IMG/VR virus record: IMGVR_UViG_3300021085_000050
Coordinates: 1 to 49,078 of that record
Origin: a virus
Reading direction: 5' to 3' (one strand)
DNA length: 49,078 nucleotides
This document shows, piece after piece, positions 1-8,406 of this stretch. How positions within the stretch are numbered: the stretch's first letter is position 1; every line of letters starts with the position of its first letter. Under the pieces are notes generated by a model. That model had not been told where the DNA came from and made no database searches. It was given only the letters and a program-made list of their open reading frames with translations. Made by a program: the position numbers and the translations under genes.

Positions 1-703
1 CCTCTACAATATTAGAAAGACCACCTGATGTTGTTATATTACCAGAACCTAGTATTGACGTACCGTTAATGGTTTTTATATTTGTACCAGACACCAATGT
101 AGCTTGAGCGTCTGTAATACCATAACCCGAGATTGTTGTTGGTGTGCTAGTTATTGTTGACCAAGCTTGGTTATGGCTTGCAGCAGCAAATAATGCAGTG
201 TCAACAATGACAATGTCACCAACCATACCTGCGTGGTTTGTACATTGGTATACTAATGAGTTGGGTGCATCCATATCTGGAGTAAAGAAAACACTACCCA
301 CTTGAGCACCATTATTTACTACACCGTCACTATATGCACTACCGCCACTACTTACTCTTATTTGAAATGGGTGACCGGAAGCATTAACATTAAACTTATA
401 TGTTTTACCACGGGTAAGATATAGAGTAGGGTTATTAGCAGATGAAGAGAATCCATCTCCAGTAAAAGCATACTGACTTGAACCGCCATTAACAACATTA
501 AAGACTGTATCAGTAATACGCTCTGCATCAAATAGAGTAGCTATCTGGTCTGAATCTAAAAAGGATTTAATCTGATTAGAACTATTTTTATAATATAGAC
601 GGCCGTCAGCATAGTTAATTGCTATTTCGCCATATTCTAAATCACCTGCACTAGGTACACGTGCTACGACCGAACTTTTCTTATGTATAATTTTTGTCGT
701 CAT
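1..703 (-). CDS. Tail-fibre-like structural protein with cupredoxin-like domain (partial, 3' end outside window)
   Basis: The gene starts at ATG 703 behind an AAGGG ribosome site and is open to the window edge, so only the first 234 residues are visible. The N-terminus (SAGDLEYGEIAINYADGRLYYK) is the common start of marine phage fibre or appendage proteins. Residues about 79-167 look like a cupredoxin beta-sandwich: a GKTYKFNV strand, H111 in SGHPF, then C154, H157 and M160 in QCTNHAGM. Cys-x2-His-x2-Met plus an upstream His is the type-1 copper ligand set, with the spacing used by amicyanin. The rest is fibre-like (ITDAQATLVSGTNIKTINGTSILGSGN). It sits next to other appendage genes on the same strand, so I infer a virion role. 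Whether copper is bound is unknown. Confidence 0.7.
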   Translation of the reverse strand, partial: MTTKIIHKKSSVVARVPSAGDLEYGEIAINYADGRLYYKNSSNQIKSFLDSDQIATLFDAERITDTVFNVVNGGSSQYAFTGDGFSSSANNPTLYLTRGKTYKFNVNASGHPFQIRVSSGGSAYSDGVVNNGAQVGSVFFTPDMDAPNSLVYQCTNHAGMVGDIVIVDTALFAAASHNQAWSTITSTPTTISGYGITDAQATLVSGTNIKTINGTSILGSGNITTSGGLSNIVE

Positions 704-770
704 AATGACCCTTAAAAAAGATTTAGAACTAGAATAAAAATCCTAGTGTTTACCGAATTGTTAAGACTAT

Positions 771-2204
771 TTAGTACGTCCCGCCATTGACTTCAGTAAT
801 TGTCACATCACCTGCACCTGTTACATCAAAGTTATCTGTATTAAATTTAGCAACACCAAGGTTAGATGAAGATGCTATTTCAGCAGAAATTGTTAAAGTG
901 TCAGAAGCATCTACATAATTAAAGTTAATTCCTTCACCTTCTTGAAGTAAATTAGAAAGTCTATCATCAACTCTTTCATCAAAACCAACACCATTGACTA
1001 AGAAGTCAGATCCTGTTGGTAGATTAATTGATTTGTTTATATCAAAGCGGTTAGTACCAGCATTGTATAAGATAGTAGCATTAGCACCATTAATAGTAAT
1101 ACCAGCACCGTCTGCAGCTGCAGCACTACCAGCACTATCAGCAAGTACAAGGTTAAGATCATTAACAGACATTGTTGTTGAGTTAATGATAGTCTGAACA
1201 CCTTGAACAGTAAGGTTACCACGGATGATTAAATCACCACCATCTGAATCTTCAGGAGCTGGGTCAATAAAGAGTTGATTAGAACCATCTGTAGAACTCA
1301 GAGTGTTGCCATTCATCTTTAAGTTATCAACTATTAAAGATGTAAGACCAGCTACGTCTGTAACTGTTTCACCAGGATTAAGTCCTGTAGTACCAAGTGT
1401 AGTAGTATTTACAGCAACAGCACCACTAGTAACAGTAAAGTCTGTTGAGTTAAATGATGCAACACCTTTATTACTTGAACTTGCATCCTCACCAGCAACA
1501 GTAATTGTTGTACCAGAGTGAGTAACATCCATTCCCTCTCCACCAAGGATTGAGAATCCATGTGAAGAAACAGTTAATGCACCGTCATCTGTACTAACTG
1601 CTTTAACAACAGTATCCGATAATGAAACAGCACCACTGGCAACACTAAAGTCTGCTGTTGCAAAAGAAGCAATACCTTTATTAGTTACACTTGCATCTTC
1701 ACCAGATATTGTAGTTGTACCAGCTCCATCATCATATGCAACATCGATACCTTCTCCAGCAGTTACAGAACCACCAGAAATATCTTCAATATATTCTTGG
1801 AGAGATGTACTTGCATCTGTGTAGATGTTTGTTATGACAGACTTACCAGATCCGTTTGGAGTTACTGTAATATCACCATTTGTATTTGTTGAAGTAATTG
1901 CATTACCATCAATAGTAATATTATCAACTAGTAATTCGTTAATCTTTTTATTTGCATCTACTATTAATGCTGAGTTTGCTGTTAGCGTACCTTTAGCATG
2001 ATCTAACTGGTCTGTAAAAAACTTACCACCAATGACTTCATGATTTGCAGCATCTCCGTTAGTCTCGGATCCATGACCAACGTATAAACGATCACCGCCG
2101 TTGGAACCGTTATCTGCTAATGATGAATATGCTAATTCTCCAGCAGCCAATGTGGTAGGATTACCTGATGTCGCACTGCGTTTAATTCTGATTATTGATG
2201 CCAT
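771..2204 (-). CDS. Tail fibre / virion appendage protein with repeated module
   Basis: A 477-residue protein rich in Ser, Thr, Gly, Ala and Asn with no cysteine, typical of beta-structured phage fibres. The N-terminus (RIKRSATSGNPTTLAAGELAY) is the frequent attachment-type start of cyanophage fibre proteins. A module of about 45 residues, GEGI/GEGM followed by GEDASxxNKG and FxVxSG, occurs at about residues 150-195 and 222-265, and a degenerate copy at 423-470. The same module occurs once in the fibre gene at 11230-12318. The start codon overlaps the stop of the gene at 2204-2425 by one base, so the two are translated together. Function as a structural appendage is inferred from composition and position; receptor binding is not shown. 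Confidence 0.65.
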   Translation of the reverse strand: MASIIRIKRSATSGNPTTLAAGELAYSSLADNGSNGGDRLYVGHGSETNGDAANHEVIGGKFFTDQLDHAKGTLTANSALIVDANKKINELLVDNITIDGNAITSTNTNGDITVTPNGSGKSVITNIYTDASTSLQEYIEDISGGSVTAGEGIDVAYDDGAGTTTISGEDASVTNKGIASFATADFSVASGAVSLSDTVVKAVSTDDGALTVSSHGFSILGGEGMDVTHSGTTITVAGEDASSSNKGVASFNSTDFTVTSGAVAVNTTTLGTTGLNPGETVTDVAGLTSLIVDNLKMNGNTLSSTDGSNQLFIDPAPEDSDGGDLIIRGNLTVQGVQTIINSTTMSVNDLNLVLADSAGSAAAADGAGITINGANATILYNAGTNRFDINKSINLPTGSDFLVNGVGFDERVDDRLSNLLQEGEGINFNYVDASDTLTISAEIASSSNLGVAKFNTDNFDVTGAGDVTITEVNGGTY

Positions 2205-2425
2205 CAGTATTGGCCTCCTGTTATGTTTGTATCTTCTAATGTTTTATCGGCAATAAATTTGCCTTGATCTTCATCATATACTAATACTGCGCCAGTTACT
2301 GCGCCGGAGACATCAACACCTCCTAAATTTGATATACTAAAAGCACCAGATGTAACCTTTTTTACTGGCGTTCCTATAATAATTTTTCTTACTTGAGTCT
2401 TAGATCCTGAAACAATTATAGCCAT
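2204..2425 (-). CDS. Small virion-associated protein, probable fibre partner
   Basis: A 73-residue protein, beginning MAIIVSGSKTQVRKIIIGTP and ending NITGGQY, a tail similar to the NGGTY end of the neighbouring fibre. Composition is beta-rich (many Val, Ile, Gly, Thr) with no membrane segment. It shares one base with the fibre gene downstream, implying coupled translation and a role in the same structure. I do not recognise a named T4 equivalent; similar short proteins sit beside fibre genes in marine T4-like phages. Confidence 0.5.
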   Translation of the reverse strand: MAIIVSGSKTQVRKIIIGTPVKKVTSGAFSISNLGGVDVSGAVTGAVLVYDEDQGKFIADKTLEDTNITGGQY

Positions 2426-2431
2426 TATATT

Positions 2432-2785
2432 CTACCTTGTTACTGAAGGTGTTACTACAATTCTTCCCTCAAGAATTCGTTCTATAATAGTATTTGAATC
2501 ACTATCTAAAAAACTCATTTCTACATCATATACATATTTTCCAGGCTTTAATGATTCTGTCTGAGTATTATTTAGACCTAATGTTACTATACCCTGTGTT
2601 GCTGGCGATGAAACTATTGCATTAAAGTTTGTTGTCTCAGCGCTATCGCTATTATAATTCTTTTTCATCTTAGCCGATATTTGATGGTTAACCAAATTTT
2701 TGGCTGCTCCAGTTTTATCTATTAGATGTATCTCAATGGCTACATCAGACCCTTTATCAATAGTGAATGTTTCTTCTTGTGCCAT
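2432..2785 (-). CDS. Virion-associated beta-sandwich protein (hypothetical)
   Basis: A 117-residue protein. The pattern FTIDKGSDVAIEIHLIDKTG followed by a Lys/Asn-rich strand, LKPGKYVYDVEM and RILEGRIVVTPSVTR resembles the Ig-like N-terminal domains of phage baseplate or receptor-binding adaptors (BppU type), but this is a weak visual match. It is the first gene of a three- to four-gene appendage operon, with a T4-type late promoter motif 36-43 bases upstream, which fits expression with structural genes. It could also be a chaperone for the fibres. Confidence 0.5.
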   Translation of the reverse strand: MAQEETFTIDKGSDVAIEIHLIDKTGAAKNLVNHQISAKMKKNYNSDSAETTNFNAIVSSPATQGIVTLGLNNTQTESLKPGKYVYDVEMSFLDSDSNTIIERILEGRIVVTPSVTR

Positions 2786-2820
2786 GCATCATACCCATAA
2801 ATTTTCTGTTTTCTTACTCT

Positions 2821-2828
2821 TATTTATA
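2821..2828 (-). promoter_or_regulatory. T4-type late promoter motif TATAAATA
   Basis: Reading the minus strand gives TATAAATA, the T4 late consensus recognised by RNA polymerase with gp55 and gp33. It lies 36 bases upstream of the start at 2785, a normal leader distance, and would drive the appendage genes down to the left edge. Confidence 0.6.
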
Positions 2829-2944
2829 ATCTTTTTTTACCTTAGAATGCGATTATGGCTAGACAAACCAAAGAAAATGTGTTATAATAAACCAACGGTT
2901 TCATAGAGAGGGATGGTATTCAAACTTTGCTTCTAATGTAATTC

Positions 2945-2986
2945 TATTTATAATCTAAATAATGATATATAATATTGGTATTTATA
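2945..2986 (-). promoter_or_regulatory. Two further minus-strand TATAAATA motifs in an intergenic region
   Basis: Minus-strand TATAAATA occurs at 2945-2952 and again at 2979-2986, so three late-type motifs face the appendage operon within 170 bases. The 214-base gap 2786-2999 holds these motifs and no other gene that I can see. On the plus strand, TATAAT at 2968-2973 is a possible -10 for the kinase-like gene at 3000, without a convincing -35. Confidence 0.4.
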
Positions 2987-2999
2987 GGTATAATAACTA

Positions 3000-3749
3000 A
3001 TGGTAATTCTTGAAGACTATACTGCTCTATCAAATTTATCTATCAATCGTAATGTATATAAAGTACAGATTGATAATGGTATTTTTTGTTATAAGACAAA
3101 GTCTATACAAGAGACACAATTACTAATTAGAGTTGGTAAAAATAAACATATACCTAAATTAATAGACTATGATATAAAAAAAGGTTGGCTGATAAAAGAA
3201 TGGTGCCACGGTAAAGTAATAAATGATATGGATAGATTATTTTGGAGTTTAGATAGAATAAGAGAACTATATAATTTTACAAAGAATATATTTGAATTAT
3301 TTCACCCTCTTAATTTATTATTACAGGATTTTAAACCTAAAAACATTTCATATGGTGATAAGTTTATGTACTTTGATCTTGACTGGGTTGTATCTGATTC
3401 TCATGTGTTTAGTAATACACTAGGATCTAAAAAGTATCTTTACAAGTCATTTGAAAGTTTATATAACTATCCTATATCATCTACTAATGACGATTATTTT
3501 TCTTTTGCCAATATAATATATAATGCGTTAGTAGGAATTCCTAAGTGGTCTAATAGTAAAAAAGATCCTATGGAAGCTTATGAGCAGTTTGAAAATGAGT
3601 ATGAAGAATTTAAAGATGAATTTTTAGATTCATTAAACAGTATAGGATTAAAACCTTGTGAGGTTAATTTTATTATAGACTGTTTTAATCCTATAAGACA
3701 AAATCGACCACAAGTGTTTAACTGGGATAACTATTCATCTTGTTCATAG
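3000..3749 (+). CDS. Protein-kinase-like fold protein
   Basis: A 249-residue protein with the landmarks of the kinase fold in the correct order. K32 in FCYKTK fits the ATP-anchoring lysine and E38 the helix-C partner. GWLIKEWCHG (residues 62-71) fits the hinge. LLLQDFKPKNI has D110, K112 and N115, matching the HRDxKxxN catalytic loop with HR replaced by LQ. YFDLDW places D126 where the DFG aspartate binds Mg. D164/D165 fit the helix-F aspartate. The glycine-rich loop is poor (VYKVQIDNG). It is shorter than typical Ser/Thr kinases and may phosphorylate a protein, sugar or small molecule. It stands alone on the plus strand at the edge of the sugar-modification island, with a weak ribosome site. 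Confidence 0.6.
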   Translation: MVILEDYTALSNLSINRNVYKVQIDNGIFCYKTKSIQETQLLIRVGKNKHIPKLIDYDIKKGWLIKEWCHGKVINDMDRLFWSLDRIRELYNFTKNIFELFHPLNLLLQDFKPKNISYGDKFMYFDLDWVVSDSHVFSNTLGSKKYLYKSFESLYNYPISSTNDDYFSFANIIYNALVGIPKWSNSKKDPMEAYEQFENEYEEFKDEFLDSLNSIGLKPCEVNFIIDCFNPIRQNRPQVFNWDNYSSCS

Positions 3750-3812
3750 ATAAACACTTGCGCTTCAGGTTTCTTCCTCCAGAATTTTAATCTATTCATA
3801 AACATCTTTATT

Positions 3813-4601
3813 TTATATTTCATAATCCGTATATGACGCATTAAACCATTCTCCTATTTTTCTATGACCGTTTTGATTAGGATGGCCATCTCCATTACCT
3901 AGAATATCCTCTTTAGTATTAAGTATTGAATCTGCAGTAAATCCACCAGCACTTGATGTCCAAGGGTATCCTATTAAATCAGCTTTGTTATCATACAGGT
4001 CTAGGAAAAGATCCGATGATATCAATTCTCTTTCAAATACTGTTCTGTTATCATTTAAATCCTTAGCACAAGAAAAAGCATTAAAAGTTTGAAATATATG
4101 AAGCTTTATTTTTAAATGATTACATATGTGAATAATATTCATCAGAGCAAGACTTGTGTTGTATACAAACATAGGAATATAATTTTTCATAAAATGTATT
4201 ACAAACCCGTACACATCATCCACTTCTTCTATTGTAGTATCCATCATACCAGCTAGGTGTCTAAGCATACGGGTATATTCTTTTTTATCATATTCATAGT
4301 TAGCAATCTGTTTTGTTTTAACCGCAACGTTGAATAAAAAAAGTGGATTCATTCTATAGTTAGGAGTAGAATATCTTGACCAACAAGATAAAGCTAAAAC
4401 GACTCTATCTGGTTTATTTTCATATATTGACTTTAATGCATTATTAACTATTGACACATTATCTAAACCATTAATTGAGATATTAGTTACATCACCATCT
4501 AACATGTCTGACCAAGTCATTATTTGTTTATATTCTGGATTCATCCGAGATTTAAAATTAGGATTAGACCAACTATCTCCGCTTACTAATATCTTTTCCA
4601 T
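3813..4601 (-). CDS. SGNH/GDSL-family hydrolase-like protein
   Basis: The N-terminal SGDSWS block (residues 7-12) gives the nucleophile Ser10 in the GDS motif. Near the C-terminus, GNGDGHPNQNGHRKIGEW supplies the acid/His block (D238, H240), with spacing one residue shorter than the usual DxxH. The 262-residue size fits the family, whose members remove or transfer acyl groups on sugars, lipids or peptidoglycan. The start overlaps the stop of the carbamoyltransferase gene by one base, so the two are coupled, which suggests acyl and carbamoyl decoration of the same sugar structure. The substrate is not predictable. Confidence 0.65.
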   Translation of the reverse strand: MEKILVSGDSWSNPNFKSRMNPEYKQIMTWSDMLDGDVTNISINGLDNVSIVNNALKSIYENKPDRVVLALSCWSRYSTPNYRMNPLFLFNVAVKTKQIANYEYDKKEYTRMLRHLAGMMDTTIEEVDDVYGFVIHFMKNYIPMFVYNTSLALMNIIHICNHLKIKLHIFQTFNAFSCAKDLNDNRTVFERELISSDLFLDLYDNKADLIGYPWTSSAGGFTADSILNTKEDILGNGDGHPNQNGHRKIGEWFNASYTDYEI

Positions 4602-5905
4602 TAGAATACTTTAACTCCGTATAATCTCTCAAATGATTTAGAATCTTTTTCGTCATTAACCATAGGCTTACCTTTAATATTTAGACTAGTATTAAGTAGC
4701 ATAGGACAACCAGTCTGTTCATACCATTCTTCTAATATAGGTCTTATTATAGATTTACAATTACTATTTACAACTTGTACTCTAGCAGTACCATCTATAT
4801 GAGTAACAGATTTATAATCATGCTTTGCTTCTGATACAAATTGCATATATTCATTCATCGGGCCTTTGAAATACTCTTTTCTAAATTCTCCCAATATACA
4901 TGGGGCGAAAGGCCTATATTTTTGCCTTCTTTTAATACTATTAATAGTATCTTTAAGATCAATACGGGGATCAGCAATAAGACTACGATTGCCGAGAGAC
5001 CTAGGGCCAAACTCAGCACGACCATTAGCAATACCACAAAAATGGTATTTAAGCAAATGTTTAACAACTTTTTTAACATTTATATCCTTTATAATATTAT
5101 ATCCTAAATAAGGATGATCAAATTTAATTCTTTTATCCAAGTGTGCTGCAGCTGCTCCTAATGATGAACCAGCATCACCAGGGTTTGGTAGTATCCATAT
5201 CTTATCAAATATATTATATATCTTACTATTAGCAACACAATTTAAAGCAACACCACCGCCATAGCAGAGATATGGAGATATTCTTCTGGCTCTATTCATT
5301 ATCTTAATAAGTTCAAACTCAAGATTCATTTGTGCTGTATTAGCTATTACTTCTTTACTATATCCGGATAGATTAACACCTTTATGATAATTATTCATTG
5401 GATTTATATCAAAGGACTCGTCTGTAAATCCAGCCAAACCCATTGTGATATATTCATCTTCCATTGGCTTTAAACCAATTGCTTTAGTCATTGCACTATA
5501 GAATAAACCTAATGACTTAGGATATTTCATTGACCATACTTTTTTCTTTTTAAACCATATTGATGCAGTATCCCATTCACCAATCGCATCTACCACAACA
5601 CATACTGGCTCTTCATTCCATGGTCTTGTATAATAGGCTGCAGCTGCATGTGACCAATGATGATCTATATAGTAATCGTGTCTAGGTTGTGTCTTCCAAC
5701 TTTGACCAGCATATAATCTTCTTAGATTTTTTCTAAAAGGTCTCTCAAAAAATACTGTAGTACCAACTGGATTATATTTATGTAAGTTTCTATCAAACTT
5801 TTTCTTGCTATATCTTTCACTGTGAATAGCATGTATTATTTCACCATTAAAGCTTAATCTTGTTGCGGCTGCATCGTGAAACCCATATGATAAGCCAGTA
5901 ATCAT
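4601..5905 (-). CDS. Carbamoyltransferase (NodU/CmcH/TobZ family)
   Basis: Family hallmarks are clear: the start ITGLSYGFHDAAA (H10, D11), DHHWSHAAAAYY at residues 81-92 with metal-binding histidines, VVVDAIGEWDT, YGGGVALNCVANSKI, then the C-terminal GRAEFGPRSLGNRSLIADPR and RPFAPC, and MLLNTSLNIKGKP. These enzymes move a carbamoyl group from carbamoyl phosphate via an adenylate to a hydroxyl on a sugar or antibiotic. At 434 residues it is shorter than the usual 550-600, mainly in the middle, but both the Kae1-like and YrdC-like parts are represented. It is coupled to the SGNH gene downstream and diverges from the glycosyltransferase at 5933. Confidence 0.85.
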   Translation of the reverse strand: MITGLSYGFHDAAATRLSFNGEIIHAIHSERYSKKKFDRNLHKYNPVGTTVFFERPFRKNLRRLYAGQSWKTQPRHDYYIDHHWSHAAAAYYTRPWNEEPVCVVVDAIGEWDTASIWFKKKKVWSMKYPKSLGLFYSAMTKAIGLKPMEDEYITMGLAGFTDESFDINPMNNYHKGVNLSGYSKEVIANTAQMNLEFELIKIMNRARRISPYLCYGGGVALNCVANSKIYNIFDKIWILPNPGDAGSSLGAAAAHLDKRIKFDHPYLGYNIIKDINVKKVVKHLLKYHFCGIANGRAEFGPRSLGNRSLIADPRIDLKDTINSIKRRQKYRPFAPCILGEFRKEYFKGPMNEYMQFVSEAKHDYKSVTHIDGTARVQVVNSNCKSIIRPILEEWYEQTGCPMLLNTSLNIKGKPMVNDEKDSKSFERLYGVKVF

Positions 5906-5932
5906 TGTATAGATATATCCAAGGAGTTAGTT

Positions 5933-6835
5933 ATGAAACGTATAATCTATAGTATCTATATCGACATTGATGCTGATCAATTGGATCCGCAGCCACCGCA
6001 TCACGGAGATACTGAAGATAAGAATCAAAAGGCTAAAAGAGAATTCGCTAATAATCAGATATGGTTAGAATACAAACAAAGAATGTATGCTAAGTCTATA
6101 GGTATTGAATATAAACTATTTACAGCAGATGATCAGTGGATAGAATATAGAGATAAATTATCTAAACAATATCCTCAATTAACAATGTATAATATCGTAA
6201 ACTTCTATAAGATACACTTAATGTATCAACTCAAAGAAGAATATGATGAGATGCTGTATATGGACCTAGACGTTGTACCTATAACTAATGAATCATTCTT
6301 TGACGTATGGGATTTATCCAAAGGTATGGTTATTAGACATAGTATGCCTATGGTTGAAATACGCATAGACCATATAAAAGAAAAAGAAAAGTCTTTTATT
6401 AAAAAAGGTAAAACTGATAGCATCAGAAGTCCGTTAGCAAAGTATTGGAATAATAAAGCATTACTTATGGAATATGGGATTGATAAGGATGATGCTCCTG
6501 TGTATAATACAGGGATTGTAGGTATTGATAAACAGTCTTTAGAAGAATTAGATTACTTCGGTGATTTTGATCATATGATTGAAGTTATGACAGAACTAAA
6601 AGAAGAACAGCCATCTATGTGGCCTTCTTATATTCAGTCTATGTTTGGATGGGATAATGAAACACTGTGGGGATTTCTATGTGTGAAGAAAAATATTAAA
6701 GTTCAAACAATAGATCAGTTTTGGCATTACTTTTTAGATAGAGGTACTTTTATACCTAAAGCAGCAAAGTTGGTTCACGTAATATCTAAGAATTTTGGTG
6801 AAGTGAGGAGCTGGTGTGAAAAGAATAATCTTTAG
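5933..6835 (+). CDS. Glycosyltransferase-like protein (DxD motif)
   Basis: A 300-residue protein starting MKRIIYSIYID, with EMLYMDLDVVPITNE around D111-x-D113. This is the hydrophobic-DxD signature of GT-A fold, GT8-like transferases that bind nucleotide sugar through a metal ion. YNTGIVGID further on matches the second conserved block of that fold. A strong AAGGAG site precedes the ATG. The 3' end overlaps the next glycosyltransferase gene by 20 bases, so the two are co-translated. Donor and acceptor sugars are unknown. The neighbours (carbamoyltransferase, SGNH hydrolase) support a glycan-building role. Confidence 0.7.
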   Translation: MKRIIYSIYIDIDADQLDPQPPHHGDTEDKNQKAKREFANNQIWLEYKQRMYAKSIGIEYKLFTADDQWIEYRDKLSKQYPQLTMYNIVNFYKIHLMYQLKEEYDEMLYMDLDVVPITNESFFDVWDLSKGMVIRHSMPMVEIRIDHIKEKEKSFIKKGKTDSIRSPLAKYWNNKALLMEYGIDKDDAPVYNTGIVGIDKQSLEELDYFGDFDHMIEVMTELKEEQPSMWPSYIQSMFGWDNETLWGFLCVKKNIKVQTIDQFWHYFLDRGTFIPKAAKLVHVISKNFGEVRSWCEKNNL

Positions 6836-7589
6836 TCAGTATAATGATAATATAGATCAAAACACTATAAGCACTAATCAGTATAAACTAAGTCAGTTTA
6901 GAAAGTATAGTAATCAATTAGAACAAGCTCAAAGAGAATATGCTGATAGATGTGGTGCAGAGTATGTATTACATAGATTAGATATAACAGACTATGATAC
7001 ATTACAGTTTGAAAAGATATTACAATTAGAAAGATATGCTGAAAACTATGATCAGATATTATATCTTGATTTTGATGTAGTACCTAATAAGAGAGCAGAA
7101 AATGTATTTGATGTTTTTGGTGATAGTCTAGCAATGTATCCATTATATAGAGACCAGCATAAGCATGAACTAAAATGGAATATAGAAAACGATACATATG
7201 ATAATCAGAATGTATATTGTAAAACTTGTGCTAAAAACTCTATGCTAATACTAGATGATGGTAATATTTCACCAAAGTTATATAACACAGGTGTCACATA
7301 TGGTAGTAGTAATGCTATAAAGAATTTAAAATTTAGTCAACAGCTAAATGATATGAAAGAATTATTAGATGAAACACTAAATGATTCAATCTATCCAGAT
7401 AGTATTACAAAGAATTTCTTTCATAATAATGAAGTGTTTATAACATATCTTATTGAAAGAGATAAAATAGAATGTACTGATATGAATATACATTGGAACT
7501 TTATACTAGATGGTTTTCAAAAAGAATCAACAGATATAGCATACTTTACTCATCATGTAAATAAAGAATTTGAACTTAGCTTTTCTTAG
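6816..7589 (+). CDS. Glycosyltransferase-like protein (DxD motif), GTG start
   Basis: A 257-residue relative of the upstream gene: it begins (M)KRIIFSQYND and carries QILYLDFDVVPNKRAENVFDVF with D85-x-D87, and LYNTGVTYGS as the second GT-A block. The start is GTG at 6816, chosen because AGGAG lies five bases upstream and the reading frame overlaps the end of the preceding gene. The similar start and same DxD context suggest an old duplication of the pair. The 3' end overlaps the convergent gene at 7576-8103 by 14 bases. Confidence 0.65.
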   Translation: MKRIIFSQYNDNIDQNTISTNQYKLSQFRKYSNQLEQAQREYADRCGAEYVLHRLDITDYDTLQFEKILQLERYAENYDQILYLDFDVVPNKRAENVFDVFGDSLAMYPLYRDQHKHELKWNIENDTYDNQNVYCKTCAKNSMLILDDGNISPKLYNTGVTYGSSNAIKNLKFSQQLNDMKELLDETLNDSIYPDSITKNFFHNNEVFITYLIERDKIECTDMNIHWNFILDGFQKESTDIAYFTHHVNKEFELSFS

Positions 7590-8103
7590 TCTCTCTGTAT
7601 ATCTTACATGCAGCTTCTACTGTAGACATTAAATCTGGAGCTTGTCTTAGTTCTTTCTTTAAAGCTCTATCTTTTACTTCCTTAATAAAATCTACATTAA
7701 ACAGTTCCATCTTTAGCATAAACAATTGTTCTTTTTGTTCTTTTGGATCAAACTCATCAAATAATGCTCTTACAATAGCCTTATAGATGTTACTATCAAT
7801 ACCTTGATCTAAGTCATACACCAGGCCTCTTTCTTTTGCAATAGGAAGTACCATATTTTCAAAGGCTGTAACACGTCTTTGATTATTAACATATGTCTCT
7901 TGCATAATTTGATCAACTGTTGTTAATTCAAGCAATTCTTTCCATTGGTGACCATTATCATCAACTTCAATAACACTCTCTGTAAGTAGTTCACTACCGT
8001 CTTCAGCTTCTGTATTTTCTGGATCTCTCCAAATAGCTCTAACTGAATTATATTCGCTATTAGTGTATTCAGCTGTTACTAATTCATATCCTAAATTTTT
8101 CAT
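7576..8103 (-). CDS. Hypothetical protein, acidic and helical
   Basis: A 175-residue, charge-rich soluble protein without membrane segments or catalytic motifs that I recognise. The N-terminal part (YELVTAEYTNSEYNSVRAIW and the following strands) looks beta; residues 60-175 look helical with many Glu and Lys. It follows the split radical SAM genes on the same strand and begins right after their stop, so it may be co-expressed with them. Its 3' end overlaps the convergent glycosyltransferase by 14 bases. Confidence 0.5.
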   Translation of the reverse strand: MKNLGYELVTAEYTNSEYNSVRAIWRDPENTEAEDGSELLTESVIEVDDNGHQWKELLELTTVDQIMQETYVNNQRRVTAFENMVLPIAKERGLVYDLDQGIDSNIYKAIVRALFDEFDPKEQKEQLFMLKMELFNVDFIKEVKDRALKKELRQAPDLMSTVEAACKIYRETKKS

Positions 8104-8406
8104 TTATTCTTCTCCGCACCATGTCTTACATTGTCGCACAGTTCTAGTTTCATCTTTCCATGACTCAGGTAAAGTCTTAGTAAACCACTCACTGTTGATT
8201 ATATCTCTCATATCATTAGTATGTATATTATATTTTTCTTTATTATCATTATATTCTTTCATTACAACTTGAGTGTTTTTTAAATCTTCTTTTCCTTCAA
8301 CACTATACTGATATTGTAAATTACCTAGATAACAACAAGGGTAAACTTGACCATCTGGATTAACAAGTAGCCTATTAATTTGTTTCCACTTACATTTGAT
8401 ATTCAT
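8104..8406 (-). CDS. SPASM/twitch-like auxiliary cluster domain, separate from its radical SAM core
   Basis: A 100-residue protein that looks like the C-terminal half of a radical SAM enzyme. CKWKQINRLLVNPDGQVYPC has Cys5, then GxxxxC ending at Cys24, followed by Cys25, and QCKTWC near the C-terminus supplies two more cysteines. This is the pattern of SPASM or twitch domains that hold an auxiliary iron-sulphur cluster. The ATG at 8404-8406 lies 17 bases inside the end of the radical SAM gene, in the +1 frame. I infer that the two chains form one enzyme, made by coupled re-initiation or possibly by frameshift. A sequencing or real indel is the alternative. Confidence 0.65.
   Translation of the reverse strand: MNIKCKWKQINRLLVNPDGQVYPCCYLGNLQYQYSVEGKEDLKNTQVVMKEYNDNKEKYNIHTNDMRDIINSEWFTKTLPESWKDETRTVRQCKTWCGEE

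Noticed and set aside
771-2204. Diversity-generating retroelement target in the fibre genes
   Set aside because: No reverse transcriptase gene or template repeat with A-specific variation is visible in the window.
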